Below are positions 50,639 to 58,807 of a stretch of 64,000 nt of DNA, piece by piece. This DNA is from Maritimibacter alkaliphilus HTCC2654 (lineage in GTDB: Bacteria > Pseudomonadota > Alphaproteobacteria > Rhodobacterales > Rhodobacteraceae), in NCBI RefSeq assembly GCF_000152805.1, contig NZ_CH902578.1, positions 197,073 through 261,072 on the forward strand. Reading direction: 5' to 3'. The position numbers and the translations under genes are program-made. Below the pieces are notes generated by a model, which did no database searches, was not told the origin of the DNA, and saw nothing but the letters and a program-made list of their open reading frames with translations. Every line of letters starts with the position of its first letter. The first letter of the stretch is position 1.

Positions 50639-51343
50639 TCAGCCCGCGTTGGGCTGGTTGTGCTTGCGCGCCATCATCTGTTTCGCGGTTTCGACGGCCA
50701 CCGCCGCGTCACGGCAGTAGGCATCGGCCCCGATCGCCTTGCCGAATTCCTCGTTCAGCGGCGCGCCTCCGACGAGGATGATGTAATCCTCGCGCACGCC
50801 CTTCGCGACCATCTCGTCGATGACGATTTTCATATAGGGCATGGTGGTGGTCAGCAGCGCGGACATGCCGAGGATGTCGGCCTTTTCGGCTTCGAGCGCG
50901 TTCAGGTATTTCTCGGCTTCGCAGTTGATACCCAGATCGACGACCTCGAACCCGGCGCCCTCCATCATCATCGAGACGAGGTTCTTGCCGATGTCGTGAA
51001 TGTCGCCCTTTACCGTCCCGATCACCATGCGCCCGATGGTGGGCGCGCCGGTTTCGGCCAGAAGCGGCTTCAGGATCGCCATGCCAGCCTTCATCGCGTT
51101 GGCCGCAAGCAGCACTTCGGGCACGAACAGGATGCCATCGCGGAAATCGTGTCCGACGATGGTCATGCCCGCGACCAGCGCCTTGGTCAGGACGTCATAG
51201 GGCGCCCACCCACGGTCCAGCAGGATATGGGTCGCTTCGCTGATCTCTTCCGCGAGACCGTCGTAGAGGTCGTCCATCATCTGAGCGACGAGTTCCTCGT
51301 CGTCGAGTTCGGACAGGATGATGTCGTCGTCTTCCTCGGCCAT
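50639..51343 (-). CDS. Corrinoid protein (B12-binding methyltransferase partner)
   Basis: Cobalamin carrier of 234 residues with the MetH/MtbC layout. Residues about 10-100 are the helical cap (GLAEEISEATHILLDRG; ILFVPEVLLAANAMKAGMA). From about 105 comes the Rossmann B12 domain, with the base-off ligand motif DIHDIGKN, then GINCEAEKYLNAL and ILVGGAPLNEEF. It should carry the methyl group between a methyl-THF donor and homocysteine, with the homocysteine methyltransferase at 52572-53588 as the likely partner. A 10-bp hairpin abuts its ribosome-binding site. Confidence 0.92.
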   Translation of the reverse strand: MAEEDDDIILSELDDEELVAQMMDDLYDGLAEEISEATHILLDRGWAPYDVLTKALVAGMTIVGHDFRDGILFVPEVLLAANAMKAGMAILKPLLAETGAPTIGRMVIGTVKGDIHDIGKNLVSMMMEGAGFEVVDLGINCEAEKYLNALEAEKADILGMSALLTTTMPYMKIVIDEMVAKGVREDYIILVGGAPLNEEFGKAIGADAYCRDAAVAVETAKQMMARKHNQPNAG

Positions 51344-51354
51344 AGGCCTTTCCT

Positions 51355-51386
51355 TTCAGGCGGTTCGCGCAGATTTACCGCCTGAA
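51355..51386 (-). promoter_or_regulatory. 10-bp leader hairpin abutting the corrinoid-protein ribosome-binding site
   Basis: TTCAGGCGGT and ACCGCCTGAA form a perfect stem with a 12-base loop. On the transcript it ends directly before AGGAAAGG and the ATG at 51343. Such a structure could control access to the ribosome-binding site. It does not match a riboswitch class I know. Confidence 0.55.
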
Positions 51387-51465
51387 TGCGCCATTTTCGC
51401 CGTTCGGTGCAGACCATTTGCGACATCTGGAAATATCGAAGCGACCTTTGCAGGCGCGGATTAAT

Positions 51466-51480
51466 GTTCTACTAATGTTC
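51466..51480 (+). promoter_or_regulatory. LexA (SOS) box, GTTC-N7-GTTC
   Basis: GTTCTACTAATGTTC is an exact match to the alphaproteobacterial SOS box and ends 5 bp before the ATG of the radical SAM gene. A -35-like TTGCAG (51448-51453) and a -10-like ACTAAT (51471-51476, inside the box) with 17-base spacing suggest LexA would cover the promoter. The message may be leaderless. Confidence 0.7.
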
Positions 51481-51485
51481 TCATC

Positions 51486-52568
51486 ATGGAAGAAAGACCG
51501 CAGATTCAACCTGACCGACGCCGGGGGCGGGCGGCCGCGACCAACGCCTCGGGGCGCTACGAACGCCATGCGCGGGTCGCGGTCGACGATGGTTGGTGGC
51601 AGGAGCCGGAGCGGGCGATCCGCACGGATGTCAGGCTGGAAGCGCCGCGCTCGGCGATCACACGGAATTCCTCGCCCGACGTGCCCTTCGACCGCTCGGT
51701 GAACCCCTACCGGGGGTGCGAACATGGCTGCATCTACTGTTTCGCGCGGCCCAGTCATGCCTGGCTCGGCCTGTCGCCGGGGCTCGATTTCGAGACTCAG
51801 CTCGTGGCGCGGCCCGGCATCGCGGGGGCTCTGGCGCGGGAATTGTCGCGCAAGTCCTACAAGCCCGCGACCATCGCCATCGGCACGAACACGGACCCCT
51901 ATCAGCCGATCGAGGGCAGGTTCCGGGCGATGCGCGAGGTGCTCGAGGTGCTGCGCGATTTCCGCCATCCGGTCGGGATCGTGACCAAGGGGACGCTGAT
52001 CGAACGGGACATCGACATCCTGTCCGACATGGCCCGTGACGGGCTGGTGCATGTCGGCGTTTCGGTGACGACGCTGGACCCGAGGCTCGCCCGTCGGATG
52101 GAGCCGCGCGTGCCGGCGCCCGCCCGTCGTCTCGCCACGATCCGGGCCTTGTACGAGGCCGGGGTTCCGGTGCGGGCGATGCTGGGGCCGGTCATTCCCG
52201 GCCTGTCGGACAGCGAAATGGAGCGGATCATGGAAGCCAGCGCCGAGGCGGGGGCCACGGCGGCCAGCTGGATCATGCTGCGCCTGCCGCGCGAAGTGGC
52301 CGATCTGTTTCAGGATTGGCTCGTCGAGCACTACCCGGACCGGGCCAACCGGGTGCTGGGGCACCTGCGCGACATGCACGACGGCAAACTCTACGTCAGC
52401 GATTGGGGGCGGCGGATGCGGGGCGAGGGGCCGTATGCCGAAATGCTCGACATGCGGTTCCGGGTCGCGCTGAAACGGCTGGGGCTGAACAAGCACCTGC
52501 CGGACCTGCGCACCGACCTGTTTCGCGTGCCGCCGAAAGCGGGCGACCAACTCGACCTGTTCGCCTGA
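51486..52568 (+). CDS. PA0069-family radical SAM protein (spore-photoproduct-lyase-like)
   Basis: Radical SAM protein of 360 residues. The cluster motif is NPYRGCEHGCIYCFARPSH near residue 73, with IAIGTNTDPYQPIE and GIVTKGTLIERDIDIL following as in the PA0069/Rv2578c family. The C-terminus is LPDLRTDLFRVPPKAGDQLDLF. The function is unproven; the similarity to DNA photoproduct lyases and the SOS box five bases upstream point to DNA repair. The ATG at 51486 has no clear ribosome-binding site, which agrees with a leaderless message. It is divergent from the corrinoid gene and convergent with the homocysteine methyltransferase gene. Confidence 0.88.
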   Translation: MEERPQIQPDRRRGRAAATNASGRYERHARVAVDDGWWQEPERAIRTDVRLEAPRSAITRNSSPDVPFDRSVNPYRGCEHGCIYCFARPSHAWLGLSPGLDFETQLVARPGIAGALARELSRKSYKPATIAIGTNTDPYQPIEGRFRAMREVLEVLRDFRHPVGIVTKGTLIERDIDILSDMARDGLVHVGVSVTTLDPRLARRMEPRVPAPARRLATIRALYEAGVPVRAMLGPVIPGLSDSEMERIMEASAEAGATAASWIMLRLPREVADLFQDWLVEHYPDRANRVLGHLRDMHDGKLYVSDWGRRMRGEGPYAEMLDMRFRVALKRLGLNKHLPDLRTDLFRVPPKAGDQLDLFA

Positions 52569-52571
52569 GGG

Positions 52572-53588
52572 TTAGCCCCGGCGCCGACCGCGCCGTTCAC
52601 GCGGGGCGGGGCCTTTGTCGTCGGTCCCGTCCGAGGTCGAGGAGAAGGCGCCCAAGGTCTCGGCAATCCGTTCGAGGGCGGGCGCAGCGCCCGGCGCGCG
52701 GGTTTCCAGCGCCTCGCGCATCGCGACAAGGTGCTCGGGCGTCGTGCCGCAGCAGCCACCGATGATCCGGGCACCGCAGTCGCGGGCCATCACGGCATAG
52801 TCGGCCATGAGTTCGGGCGTGCCGTCATAATGGATGTGGCCATGGACGTATTTCGGGATGCCCGCGTTGCCCTTGGCGATCACGGGACGCTCGGTTCCGG
52901 TCTGTTTGAAGCCGAGGATCGTGCGCAGCAGGTCGGACGCGCCCACGCCGCAGTTCGCGCCGAAGCCGATGGGCGGGTTGGGCAGCGTTTCGACAAGCTT
53001 GGCCATCGCGGCCGAGGTCACGCCCATCATGGTGCGTCCGGCGGTGTCGAAGCTCATCGTGCCGCACCACGGCATGTCGGCCAGCGCGGCCGCCCGTGCG
53101 GCGGCCTTGTATTCGTCGGGCGAGGATATGGTTTCGACCCACAGGACATCGACACCGCCCGCCTTCAGCGCCTCGGCCTGTTCGTGGAACATCTCGACCG
53201 CGGCATCGAAGGACAGCGGGCCCATCGGCTCCATGATCTCGCCCGTCGGCCCCATGGACCCGGCGACGATGACGGTGCGTCCGGCTTTGTCGGCCACTTC
53301 GCGCCCCAGTTCGGCGGCGATCCGGTTGAGTTCGCCCACCCGATCCTGTGCGTTGTGAAGCTTCAGGCGCGACGCGGTGCCGCCGAAGCTGTTGGTCAGG
53401 AAGATGTCCGAGCCCGCATCGACCGGCCCCTGATAGAGCGCGCGCACGCGATCCGGGTGGTCCACGTTCCACATCTCGGGCGCGTCGCCCGAGGTGAGGC
53501 CCATGTTGAAAAGCGTCGTGCCGGTGGCACCGTCGGCGAGCAGCCAGTCGCGTTCGGAAAGGAGTGTTGAAAGCGCGTCCTGCGACAT
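52572..53588 (-). CDS. bmt: Homocysteine S-methyltransferase domain protein (Bmt/BHMT-like; candidate split methionine synthase subunit)
   Basis: Zinc-dependent methyltransferase of 338 residues that methylates homocysteine to methionine. Family marks: WLLADGATGTTLFNMGL near residue 15, IFLTNSFGGTASRLKLHN near 65, zinc ligands in FGANCGVGASDLL near 210 and in IIGGCCGTTPEHLVAMREAL near 285. The basic tail RERRGRRRG is unusual. Automatic annotation would call it betaine-homocysteine methyltransferase. Because a corrinoid protein and DUF1638 lie close by, it may be the homocysteine half of a split MetH. No pterin-binding (methyl-THF) subunit is in the window. Confidence 0.88.
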   Translation of the reverse strand: MSQDALSTLLSERDWLLADGATGTTLFNMGLTSGDAPEMWNVDHPDRVRALYQGPVDAGSDIFLTNSFGGTASRLKLHNAQDRVGELNRIAAELGREVADKAGRTVIVAGSMGPTGEIMEPMGPLSFDAAVEMFHEQAEALKAGGVDVLWVETISSPDEYKAAARAAALADMPWCGTMSFDTAGRTMMGVTSAAMAKLVETLPNPPIGFGANCGVGASDLLRTILGFKQTGTERPVIAKGNAGIPKYVHGHIHYDGTPELMADYAVMARDCGARIIGGCCGTTPEHLVAMREALETRAPGAAPALERIAETLGAFSSTSDGTDDKGPAPRERRGRRRG

Positions 53589-53665
53589 GATCCGGGCCTT
53601 TGTCCGTTTGGTTCGCCGTGATGTGCCACGAAATGCGGACCCGTGCCAAGGGGGGCGCGGCGCGC

Positions 53666-55591
53666 TCAGGCGTCGCGAAGAATCTCCCGCGTGATGTCGA
53701 GGGCGCCGAGGGCGAGGGCCGTGCGCGTGGGGGCGGCGAGGTAAAGCGTTTCCCATTCCGGGGCGAAGGCGGACTTGAACTGGCGCAGGCCCGCGGCACC
53801 CGTGGCATGGTCGAGCAGGGCGCGCAGCCGGGTGAAAAGCGCAGGTTCGCCCGCGATGTCGCCGGTCGGCACGGCGGCGAGGGAAAAGCGCGGCACACCC
53901 GCGACAGCAGCGCCCTTGATGGCATGGGTGACGAGCAGGTGCATCAATCCGTCCACCGCATCGTCGCCTTGCCGCATCAGGTCGAGCGTATGTTCGCGCC
54001 GGTTCGCGTGGACCGTGACGAACCCCTGCATCCGCCCGTCACCGTCCCGCGCGATGTAGATGGCGGCGTTTCGCATCGTGGCCGGGCTCCAGACCCCCAT
54101 GGAAAACCCACGCTCGCCGCCCCGCGCAGCGGACCATCGGGCGGCGAGCGCGTCCATCTCGTCGAAGGGGATCGGGACCGGGTCGCCGGGGGCGATGGCC
54201 GATACCGTGATTCCGGCGGCTTCCGCCTTGCGCAGCTTGCGCCTCAGTTGGCGGCGCGCCGGCCCATCGGTCGTGAAACCGCCCGGATCGACCCAACCCT
54301 CGCGCGCGACGGGGAGGAGCGCCCAACCCCTCCTGCGGGCGAGAACGCCAAGACGTGCGCCGCATTTGTAGATCACAGGGCTGGTCAGCGTGGCGCGGGC
54401 ACGGTCGGCAAGGTCCGACACCACGTCGTCTGCGCGCCGATCCGGGGTCAGGGGGTCACCCAGCATGATGAGCGACTGACCGGACCGCGCGACAAGGGCA
54501 GCGGGCCAAAGACGGGCGTTGGCGAGCAATTGGAAGCGGCCATGGCGAAGCAGGGCCGCCTCCGCGCGCGGGGCGGTCGTCAATGCGGCCTCGACCACGA
54601 GGGGAAGGTGGTCAAGATCGACAGGGGCAAGTGCCACGCGGGCCGGTTCGGGGGCAGGGGCGCTGTCGGGACGACGCAGGAGGACAAGGCCGCCGATCAG
54701 CGCGGGGAGCGCGTAGTAGATCGCGCGATAGGCCAGAACCGCCGCCAGAAGCGGCTCGTCGGGTACGGTGGGCAGCAAGGCGAGTAACGCGACCTCGAAC
54801 GGGCCGACCCCGCCGGGGGTGGTCAGGACCAGCCCGGCACCGAGCGCGAGCAGGTAGGCGGTGATGAGCATGCCGGGGGCGACCTGCACCCCGTCCGGCA
54901 GCATGACCCACAGCACGCCCCCCGCCGCGAGCGTGTCGATGGCGGTGAAGCCAAGGACCAGCCCCATCGCCTTCAGCGGTGGCAGCGGCCAGCGGGCGAG
55001 GCGCCCGGGACGCCATAAGGAAAGGAGCGCAAAGGCGAGGGCAGCGGCGAGCACGAGACCGGCCAACAGGCTGGAATGGGGCAGGGCCGCGCCGGCCGTC
55101 AGAACGGCAAGGGCCGTGACCACCGCCCAGGCCGCGAAGAACGACACCGTCACGATGGCCGAAATCCGTGTGGCGTCGCCAAGGCCGAGGTCCGGCAACA
55201 GCCGCCAGCGAACGAAGGTGCCGGTGAGAGCGCCCATGCCGACGGTCTGACCGACCGCAATGGCGGTCATCCCGGTGATCGCGGCGCGTTTCGGCTCCGT
55301 ATCGCGCCCGATCAGCCGATGGACGACCACGTCATAGCGCCCGAGGGCCCAGAAGCTGACGGCGGTCAGCCCAAGCCCGAGCGCCCATTGCACCGGCCCG
55401 ACCGTGGCGAGCGCCGAACGGATATGCGCGATGTCGAGTTCCGCGATCCTGTGGCGCAGGACGAGTGCGAGCAGGGCGAAGACGCCAAGCGGCACGAGTT
55501 GGCGCGCCAGCACGCGGCCCACGGCCAGCCGTGGTATATCCGTCGTCAGCGCGGCGGTCCGGTTTCCCGGTTCGCGGTCGTGTCCCCTCAT
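53666..55591 (-). CDS. mprF: MprF-like protein: flippase-type membrane domain plus DUF2156 aminoacyl transferase domain
   Basis: Membrane protein of 641 residues. The first 330 residues hold about eight helices of the lysylphosphatidylglycerol flippase/synthase type (TAIAVGQTVGMGALTGTFVRWRLL; LTTPGGVGPFEVALLALLPTVPDEP). The C-terminal DUF2156 domain (GRFQLLANARLWPAALVARSG to FSLAAVPTGDIAG) uses aminoacyl-tRNA to modify phosphatidylglycerol or another lipid. The charge added (Lys, Ala, or ornithine) is not predictable. It lowers surface negative charge and aids acid or cationic peptide tolerance in other bacteria. It lies 77 bp downstream of bmt's start and is probably its own unit. Confidence 0.87.
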   Translation of the reverse strand: MRGHDREPGNRTAALTTDIPRLAVGRVLARQLVPLGVFALLALVLRHRIAELDIAHIRSALATVGPVQWALGLGLTAVSFWALGRYDVVVHRLIGRDTEPKRAAITGMTAIAVGQTVGMGALTGTFVRWRLLPDLGLGDATRISAIVTVSFFAAWAVVTALAVLTAGAALPHSSLLAGLVLAAALAFALLSLWRPGRLARWPLPPLKAMGLVLGFTAIDTLAAGGVLWVMLPDGVQVAPGMLITAYLLALGAGLVLTTPGGVGPFEVALLALLPTVPDEPLLAAVLAYRAIYYALPALIGGLVLLRRPDSAPAPEPARVALAPVDLDHLPLVVEAALTTAPRAEAALLRHGRFQLLANARLWPAALVARSGQSLIMLGDPLTPDRRADDVVSDLADRARATLTSPVIYKCGARLGVLARRRGWALLPVAREGWVDPGGFTTDGPARRQLRRKLRKAEAAGITVSAIAPGDPVPIPFDEMDALAARWSAARGGERGFSMGVWSPATMRNAAIYIARDGDGRMQGFVTVHANRREHTLDLMRQGDDAVDGLMHLLVTHAIKGAAVAGVPRFSLAAVPTGDIAGEPALFTRLRALLDHATGAAGLRQFKSAFAPEWETLYLAAPTRTALALGALDITREILRDA

Positions 55592-55703
55592 GCCTCACCC
55601 CTCATGTTCGGAGGGGCGAGACTAGAACCCGACCCCATAAGGGGCGATTAACAGTTCAAATCGCGCGCAAATTGGGCGACCGACCCGATTTCGTTCAAGC
55701 TGG

Positions 55704-56513
55704 TTAACGCGTCTGCGGGATAAGGGCCGCGCCCTGCGGGGCCTCCCGGTCGTCCAGAAACAGCATGAAGTCGCAGATGAACGGGCTGATGTGATCCGGC
55801 TCTTCGGCGTGGATCATGTGGCTCGCATAGGGAATGACCCCGAGATGCGCGTTCGGTATGGCGCGGTAGATCTCGATGGTCTCGTCCACCGTTACGAGGT
55901 GGTCGTGCTCGCCGCCGAGGATCAGCGCGGGGCACCGGATCTGCCGGATGCGCTCGCCCGGATAGTTACCGTCTGCCACGTTGCGCCACATACCCGAAAG
56001 CTGGGTGAAGAACCGGTCGAAGTTGCCGTCCGGGTTCATCGCCTCGTAGTCTTCGACGCTGCCGGGGAACCTGTGGCGCCAGAGGGTCGGGGTGATCCGG
56101 CCCAGAAAGGTCTCGAACACGCGGTCGCTGGGGCGCCATGCATTCGCGCCGAGGGTGATGATACCCGCAAGCTCGGTATGTGCACGCGAGGCAAGCTCCA
56201 GCGCGACCGTGCCGCCGTCGCTGTGGCCGAACACCACCGGGCGGTCGAGGTCGAGATGATCGATCACCGCTTCGATGTCGTCGGCGAGGCGCGGATAGGA
56301 CATGGTCGCGCGTCCGAGGGTCGAGCGACCGTGACCGCGCGTATCCACGAATACGCAGTGGAATTCGTCGAGCGCAGGAAAGATCGCCTCGAAATCGGCG
56401 AGGGATCCGCCCCCGCCATGAAGGAAGAGAAGCGGCCGGGCGTCGGGATCGCCCATCGTCTGGACGTGTAGCGCCGCCCCGCCGACATGTACTGTCTGGC
56501 CAGCCGTATGCAT
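55704..56513 (-). CDS. Alpha/beta hydrolase
   Basis: Predicted serine hydrolase of 269 residues. LLFLHGGGGSLADFEAIFPAL forms the oxyanion region near residue 30, DTRGHGRST follows, the nucleophile elbow is VVFGHSDGGTVALEL near residue 95, and CPALILGGEHDHLVTVDE and YASHMIHAEEP supply the Asp and His. I start at ATG 56513, which has GGAG eight bases upstream; the GGAG lies in the right arm of an inverted repeat. The substrate is unknown. Confidence 0.85.
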   Translation of the reverse strand: MHTAGQTVHVGGAALHVQTMGDPDARPLLFLHGGGGSLADFEAIFPALDEFHCVFVDTRGHGRSTLGRATMSYPRLADDIEAVIDHLDLDRPVVFGHSDGGTVALELASRAHTELAGIITLGANAWRPSDRVFETFLGRITPTLWRHRFPGSVEDYEAMNPDGNFDRFFTQLSGMWRNVADGNYPGERIRQIRCPALILGGEHDHLVTVDETIEIYRAIPNAHLGVIPYASHMIHAEEPDHISPFICDFMLFLDDREAPQGAALIPQTR

Positions 56514-56519
56514 TGTTTC

Positions 56520-56540
56520 ACTCCAATTCTCAGTTGGAGT
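56520..56540 (-). promoter_or_regulatory. Inverted repeat covering the hydrolase ribosome-binding site
   Basis: ACTCCAA and TTGGAGT (7-bp arms, 7-base centre). On the minus-strand transcript the right arm contains the GGAG ribosome-binding site, so a hairpin could hide it. It could instead be an operator: a 19-base spacer after TTGTAA resembles a MerR-type promoter, but the -10 is poor. Confidence 0.45.
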
Positions 56541-56602
56541 TACAACGCGATCACCGGCCCGAGGTTTCCAAAAACCCGGTTTCGTCACGTCACATGATGC
56601 AA

Positions 56603-56631
56603 GAAAGGCACCCCGAAACGAGGTGCCTTTC
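56603..56631 (-). terminator. Terminator after the zeta-subunit gene
   Basis: GAAAGGCACC and GGTGCCTTTC form a perfect 10-bp stem with a 9-base loop, 29 bp after the minus-strand DUF1476 gene. The minus-strand 3' arm ends in CCTTTCTT, giving a short U-rich tail. Confidence 0.7.
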
Positions 56632-56659
56632 CGTAAATTCTTCTTGGAATATGAGGGGC

Positions 56660-56974
56660 TTAAGCTTCGCCCATCAACTGCGACTTGGCTTCGGCCAGCA
56701 TGACGACCCGCTGCGCGCGAACTTCGTCGGCCGAGCTCTTGTCGCCCAGATCGCCCGCGACCTTGCGCACCACGTCCTCATGGCCCGCTTCTTCGAAATC
56801 GGCCTTGATGACGGCGGCGATGTAGGCGTCGAGGTCCGCACCGGTCTTGCCCATCAGGCCCGCGGCCCAGATCGCGAGAAGCTTGTTCGCGCGGGCTTCC
56901 GCCTTGAACTTCATCTCTTCGTCGTGGGCGTACTTGTTTTCGAAAGCGTTTTCGCGGTCGTCGAAAGTGGTCAT
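56660..56974 (-). CDS. ATPase inhibitor subunit zeta (DUF1476)
   Basis: Small cytoplasmic protein of 104 residues that inhibits ATP hydrolysis by F1Fo-ATP synthase in alphaproteobacteria; the Paracoccus zeta subunit is the reference. The sequence is the family pattern throughout: [20 protein letters not shown], then [20 protein letters not shown] and [19 protein letters not shown]. The inhibitory region is the N-terminal helix. It has its own terminator at 56603-56631 and is divergent from purC. Confidence 0.9.
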   Translation of the reverse strand: MTTFDDRENAFENKYAHDEEMKFKAEARANKLLAIWAAGLMGKTGADLDAYIAAVIKADFEEAGHEDVVRKVAGDLGDKSSADEVRAQRVVMLAEAKSQLMGEA

Positions 56975-57097
56975 GTTCCCGTGGTCCCAGATATGGCCTG
57001 TTTCCTTTCATATGCCCGCTCGCCGCCCATCCCGCAACCCCTGTGCACAGAGCGCGCGCGCCGTGCGGGCGAGATCGGGATAGCGCCTTGCGCATCC

Positions 57098-57126
57098 TTG
57101 CGGGACAGGGGCCGATGCACTATAGC
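57098..57126 (+). promoter_or_regulatory. Predicted purC promoter
   Basis: TTGCGG (57098-57103), a 17-base spacer and TATAGC (57121-57126) lie about 50 bp before the purC ATG. It is the best match in the 200-bp divergent gap. Confidence 0.55.
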
Positions 57127-57174
57127 GCGACAAATGGCGGGCAGGTGGCCCGCTGCCGGAAAAGGCCCACACGC

Positions 57175-57936
57175 ATGGCACGACGCAAGAAGCTCTACGA
57201 GGGCAAGGCGAAGATTCTCTACGAAGGCCCGGAACCCGGGACGCTCGTCCAGTATTTCAAGGACGATGCGACCGCCTTCAACGCGCAGAAGAAGGACGTG
57301 ATCGAGGGCAAGGGTGTGCTGAACAACCGCCTGTCCGAGTTCTTCATGACCGGATTGACCGCGATCGGGGTGCCCAATCACTTCATCAAGCGGCTCAACA
57401 TGCGCGAGCAACTGATCCGTCAGGTCGAAATCGTGCCGCTGGAAGTGATCGTGCGCAATTTTGCCGCAGGGTCGATGGCCAAACGTCTGGGTCTGGAAGA
57501 GGGCACCGCGCTGCCGCGCCCCATCGTCGAGTTCTCCTACAAGGACGACGCGCTGGGCGATCCGCTGGTGCCGGAAGAATACATCATCGCCTTCGGCTGG
57601 GCGAGCCAGCAGGATCTGGATGACATCGTGGCGCTGGCGCTCAGGGTCAACGACTTCATGGCCGGTGTCATGCACGGTGTCGGTATCAAGCTGATCGACT
57701 TCAAGATCGAGATCGGGCGCGTCTGGGACGGCGATTTCATGCGGCTGATCGTGGCGGACGAGATCAGCCCGGATTCCTGCCGCCTGTGGGATATCGAAAC
57801 CGGGCGCAAGCTGGACAAGGACGTGTTCCGTCAGGATCTGGGCAGCCTGTCCGACGCCTATACCGAGGTGGCCAAGCGTCTGGGCGTGCTGCCCACCAAC
57901 GTGACGCACGCCACCAAGCCCACGCTTATCAACTGA
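57175..57936 (+). CDS. purC: Phosphoribosylaminoimidazole-succinocarboxamide synthase
   Basis: SAICAR synthetase of 253 residues, ATP-dependent joining of aspartate to [24 protein letters not shown] at the start, [22 protein letters not shown] near residue 117 and [13 protein letters not shown] near residue 175, with [14 protein letters not shown] following, are diagnostic. It is 14 bp upstream of purS, so purC-purS form one operon. The frame open to 57043 is not conserved. Confidence 0.96.
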   Translation: MARRKKLYEGKAKILYEGPEPGTLVQYFKDDATAFNAQKKDVIEGKGVLNNRLSEFFMTGLTAIGVPNHFIKRLNMREQLIRQVEIVPLEVIVRNFAAGSMAKRLGLEEGTALPRPIVEFSYKDDALGDPLVPEEYIIAFGWASQQDLDDIVALALRVNDFMAGVMHGVGIKLIDFKIEIGRVWDGDFMRLIVADEISPDSCRLWDIETGRKLDKDVFRQDLGSLSDAYTEVAKRLGVLPTNVTHATKPTLIN

Positions 57937-57950
57937 AAGGGACACCTGCG

Positions 57951-58181
57951 ATGAAAGTGCGCGTCGACGTGATGCTGAAGAACGGTGTTCTGGACCCGCA
58001 GGGCGAGGCTGTGCGTCACGCGCTGGGCAACCTTGGCTTCGAGGGCGTCGAAGGCGTGCGTCAGGGCAAGGTAATCGAACTGGACGTGGCCGAGGGCACG
58101 AGCGAGGACACGATCCGGGACATGTGCGAAAAGCTGCTCGCCAATACCGTGATCGAAAGCTACCAGGTTCATATGGGCTGA
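57951..58181 (+). CDS. purS: Phosphoribosylformylglycinamidine synthase subunit PurS
   Basis: Small subunit (76 residues) of the three-part FGAM synthetase (PurL, PurQ, PurS). KVRVDVMLKNGVLDPQGEAV and the FEGVEGVRQGKVIEL strand are characteristic, as is the end ANTVIESYQVHM. It links the glutaminase PurQ to PurL. purQ lies 1.9 kb downstream, beyond two minus-strand genes, and purL is outside the window. Confidence 0.95.
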   Translation: MKVRVDVMLKNGVLDPQGEAVRHALGNLGFEGVEGVRQGKVIELDVAEGTSEDTIRDMCEKLLANTVIESYQVHMG

Positions 58182-58220
58182 GGCCCGTTTCACCGATTTA
58201 CAGTCAGAACCGAAGTCGCG

Positions 58221-58240
58221 CCTGATCCGAAAGGGTCAGG
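58221..58240. terminator. Stem-loop at the end of purC-purS
   Basis: CCTGATCC-gaaa-GGGTCAGG, an 8-bp stem with one G-U pair and a GAAA tetraloop, 40 bp after the purS stop and overlapping the stop of the convergent GNAT gene. No T-run follows. Confidence 0.45.
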
Positions 58241-58754
58241 CCAAGTCCTTTGTGTAGATCGTGCTGTCTGCGGACGACCGGGCCGGGTCGCGTGCGAATC
58301 CGGTCTTCTCCAGAACCCGCGCCGAGGCCGGGTTGGCCGGGTCCACGCCGCCGATCAGCCGGATCGGGGCAGAGGCCCGAAGAGATTGCACAAGGCCCGT
58401 GACCACCTCCGACGCGGCACCCCGACCCCAGGCCGATTTCGCGAACAGGTAGCCGAGGTGGACGGTCGGCAAGGCCGCGTCCGGGTCTTGGGCGAGAATG
58501 ACCAACCCGATCAATTCCCCGTCCGACGCGGTCGTGACCGTCAGGACATCGCTTTCGGCCTCCCGTGCGTCGATCCAATCCGCGACGCGATCGCCGGGGC
58601 CGAGCGTGAGGGAGGGCGGCAGGTGGGCGAGCACCTCGGGTGTCAGGGTGCGCGCGAGAGCGGTTTCGAGGTCGGCGCGCGCGGCGGGGTCCGAAAGCGC
58701 GCTGCGCCAAGGGCGGACGGTGTAGCGGTCGGTCAAAAAGGATGTGATCTGCAC
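58236..58754 (-). CDS. GNAT-family N-acetyltransferase
   Basis: A 172-residue acetyltransferase of the RimJ/RimL-like type. TDRYTVRPWRSA near the start, LGYLFAKSAWGRGAASEVVTGLV near residue 108 (acetyl-CoA pyrophosphate loop, with GRGAAS in place of Q/RxxGxG/A) and NPASARVLEKTGFARD near residue 142 define the fold. The substrate is unknown. It lies antisense between purS and purQ, with the histidine kinase gene 53 bp upstream on the same strand. Confidence 0.85.
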   Translation of the reverse strand: MQITSFLTDRYTVRPWRSALSDPAARADLETALARTLTPEVLAHLPPSLTLGPGDRVADWIDAREAESDVLTVTTASDGELIGLVILAQDPDAALPTVHLGYLFAKSAWGRGAASEVVTGLVQSLRASAPIRLIGGVDPANPASARVLEKTGFARDPARSSADSTIYTKDLA

Positions 58755-58807
58755 GGCGCGGCCCTTGTCAGGATTTGCCAGCGATCATAGGGCCTTACGC
58801 GCCGGCC

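Noticed and set aside
51344..51485. SAM/SAH or SAM-II riboswitch upstream of the corrinoid gene
   Set aside because: The 10-bp hairpin is real, but I could not match the conserved cores of these classes. It is reported as an unclassified hairpin.
56514..56545. MerR-type promoter with 19-bp spacer before the alpha/beta hydrolase
   Set aside because: The -35-like TTGTAA and the dyad fit, but the -10 (TGAAAC) is poor and the dyad also covers the ribosome-binding site.
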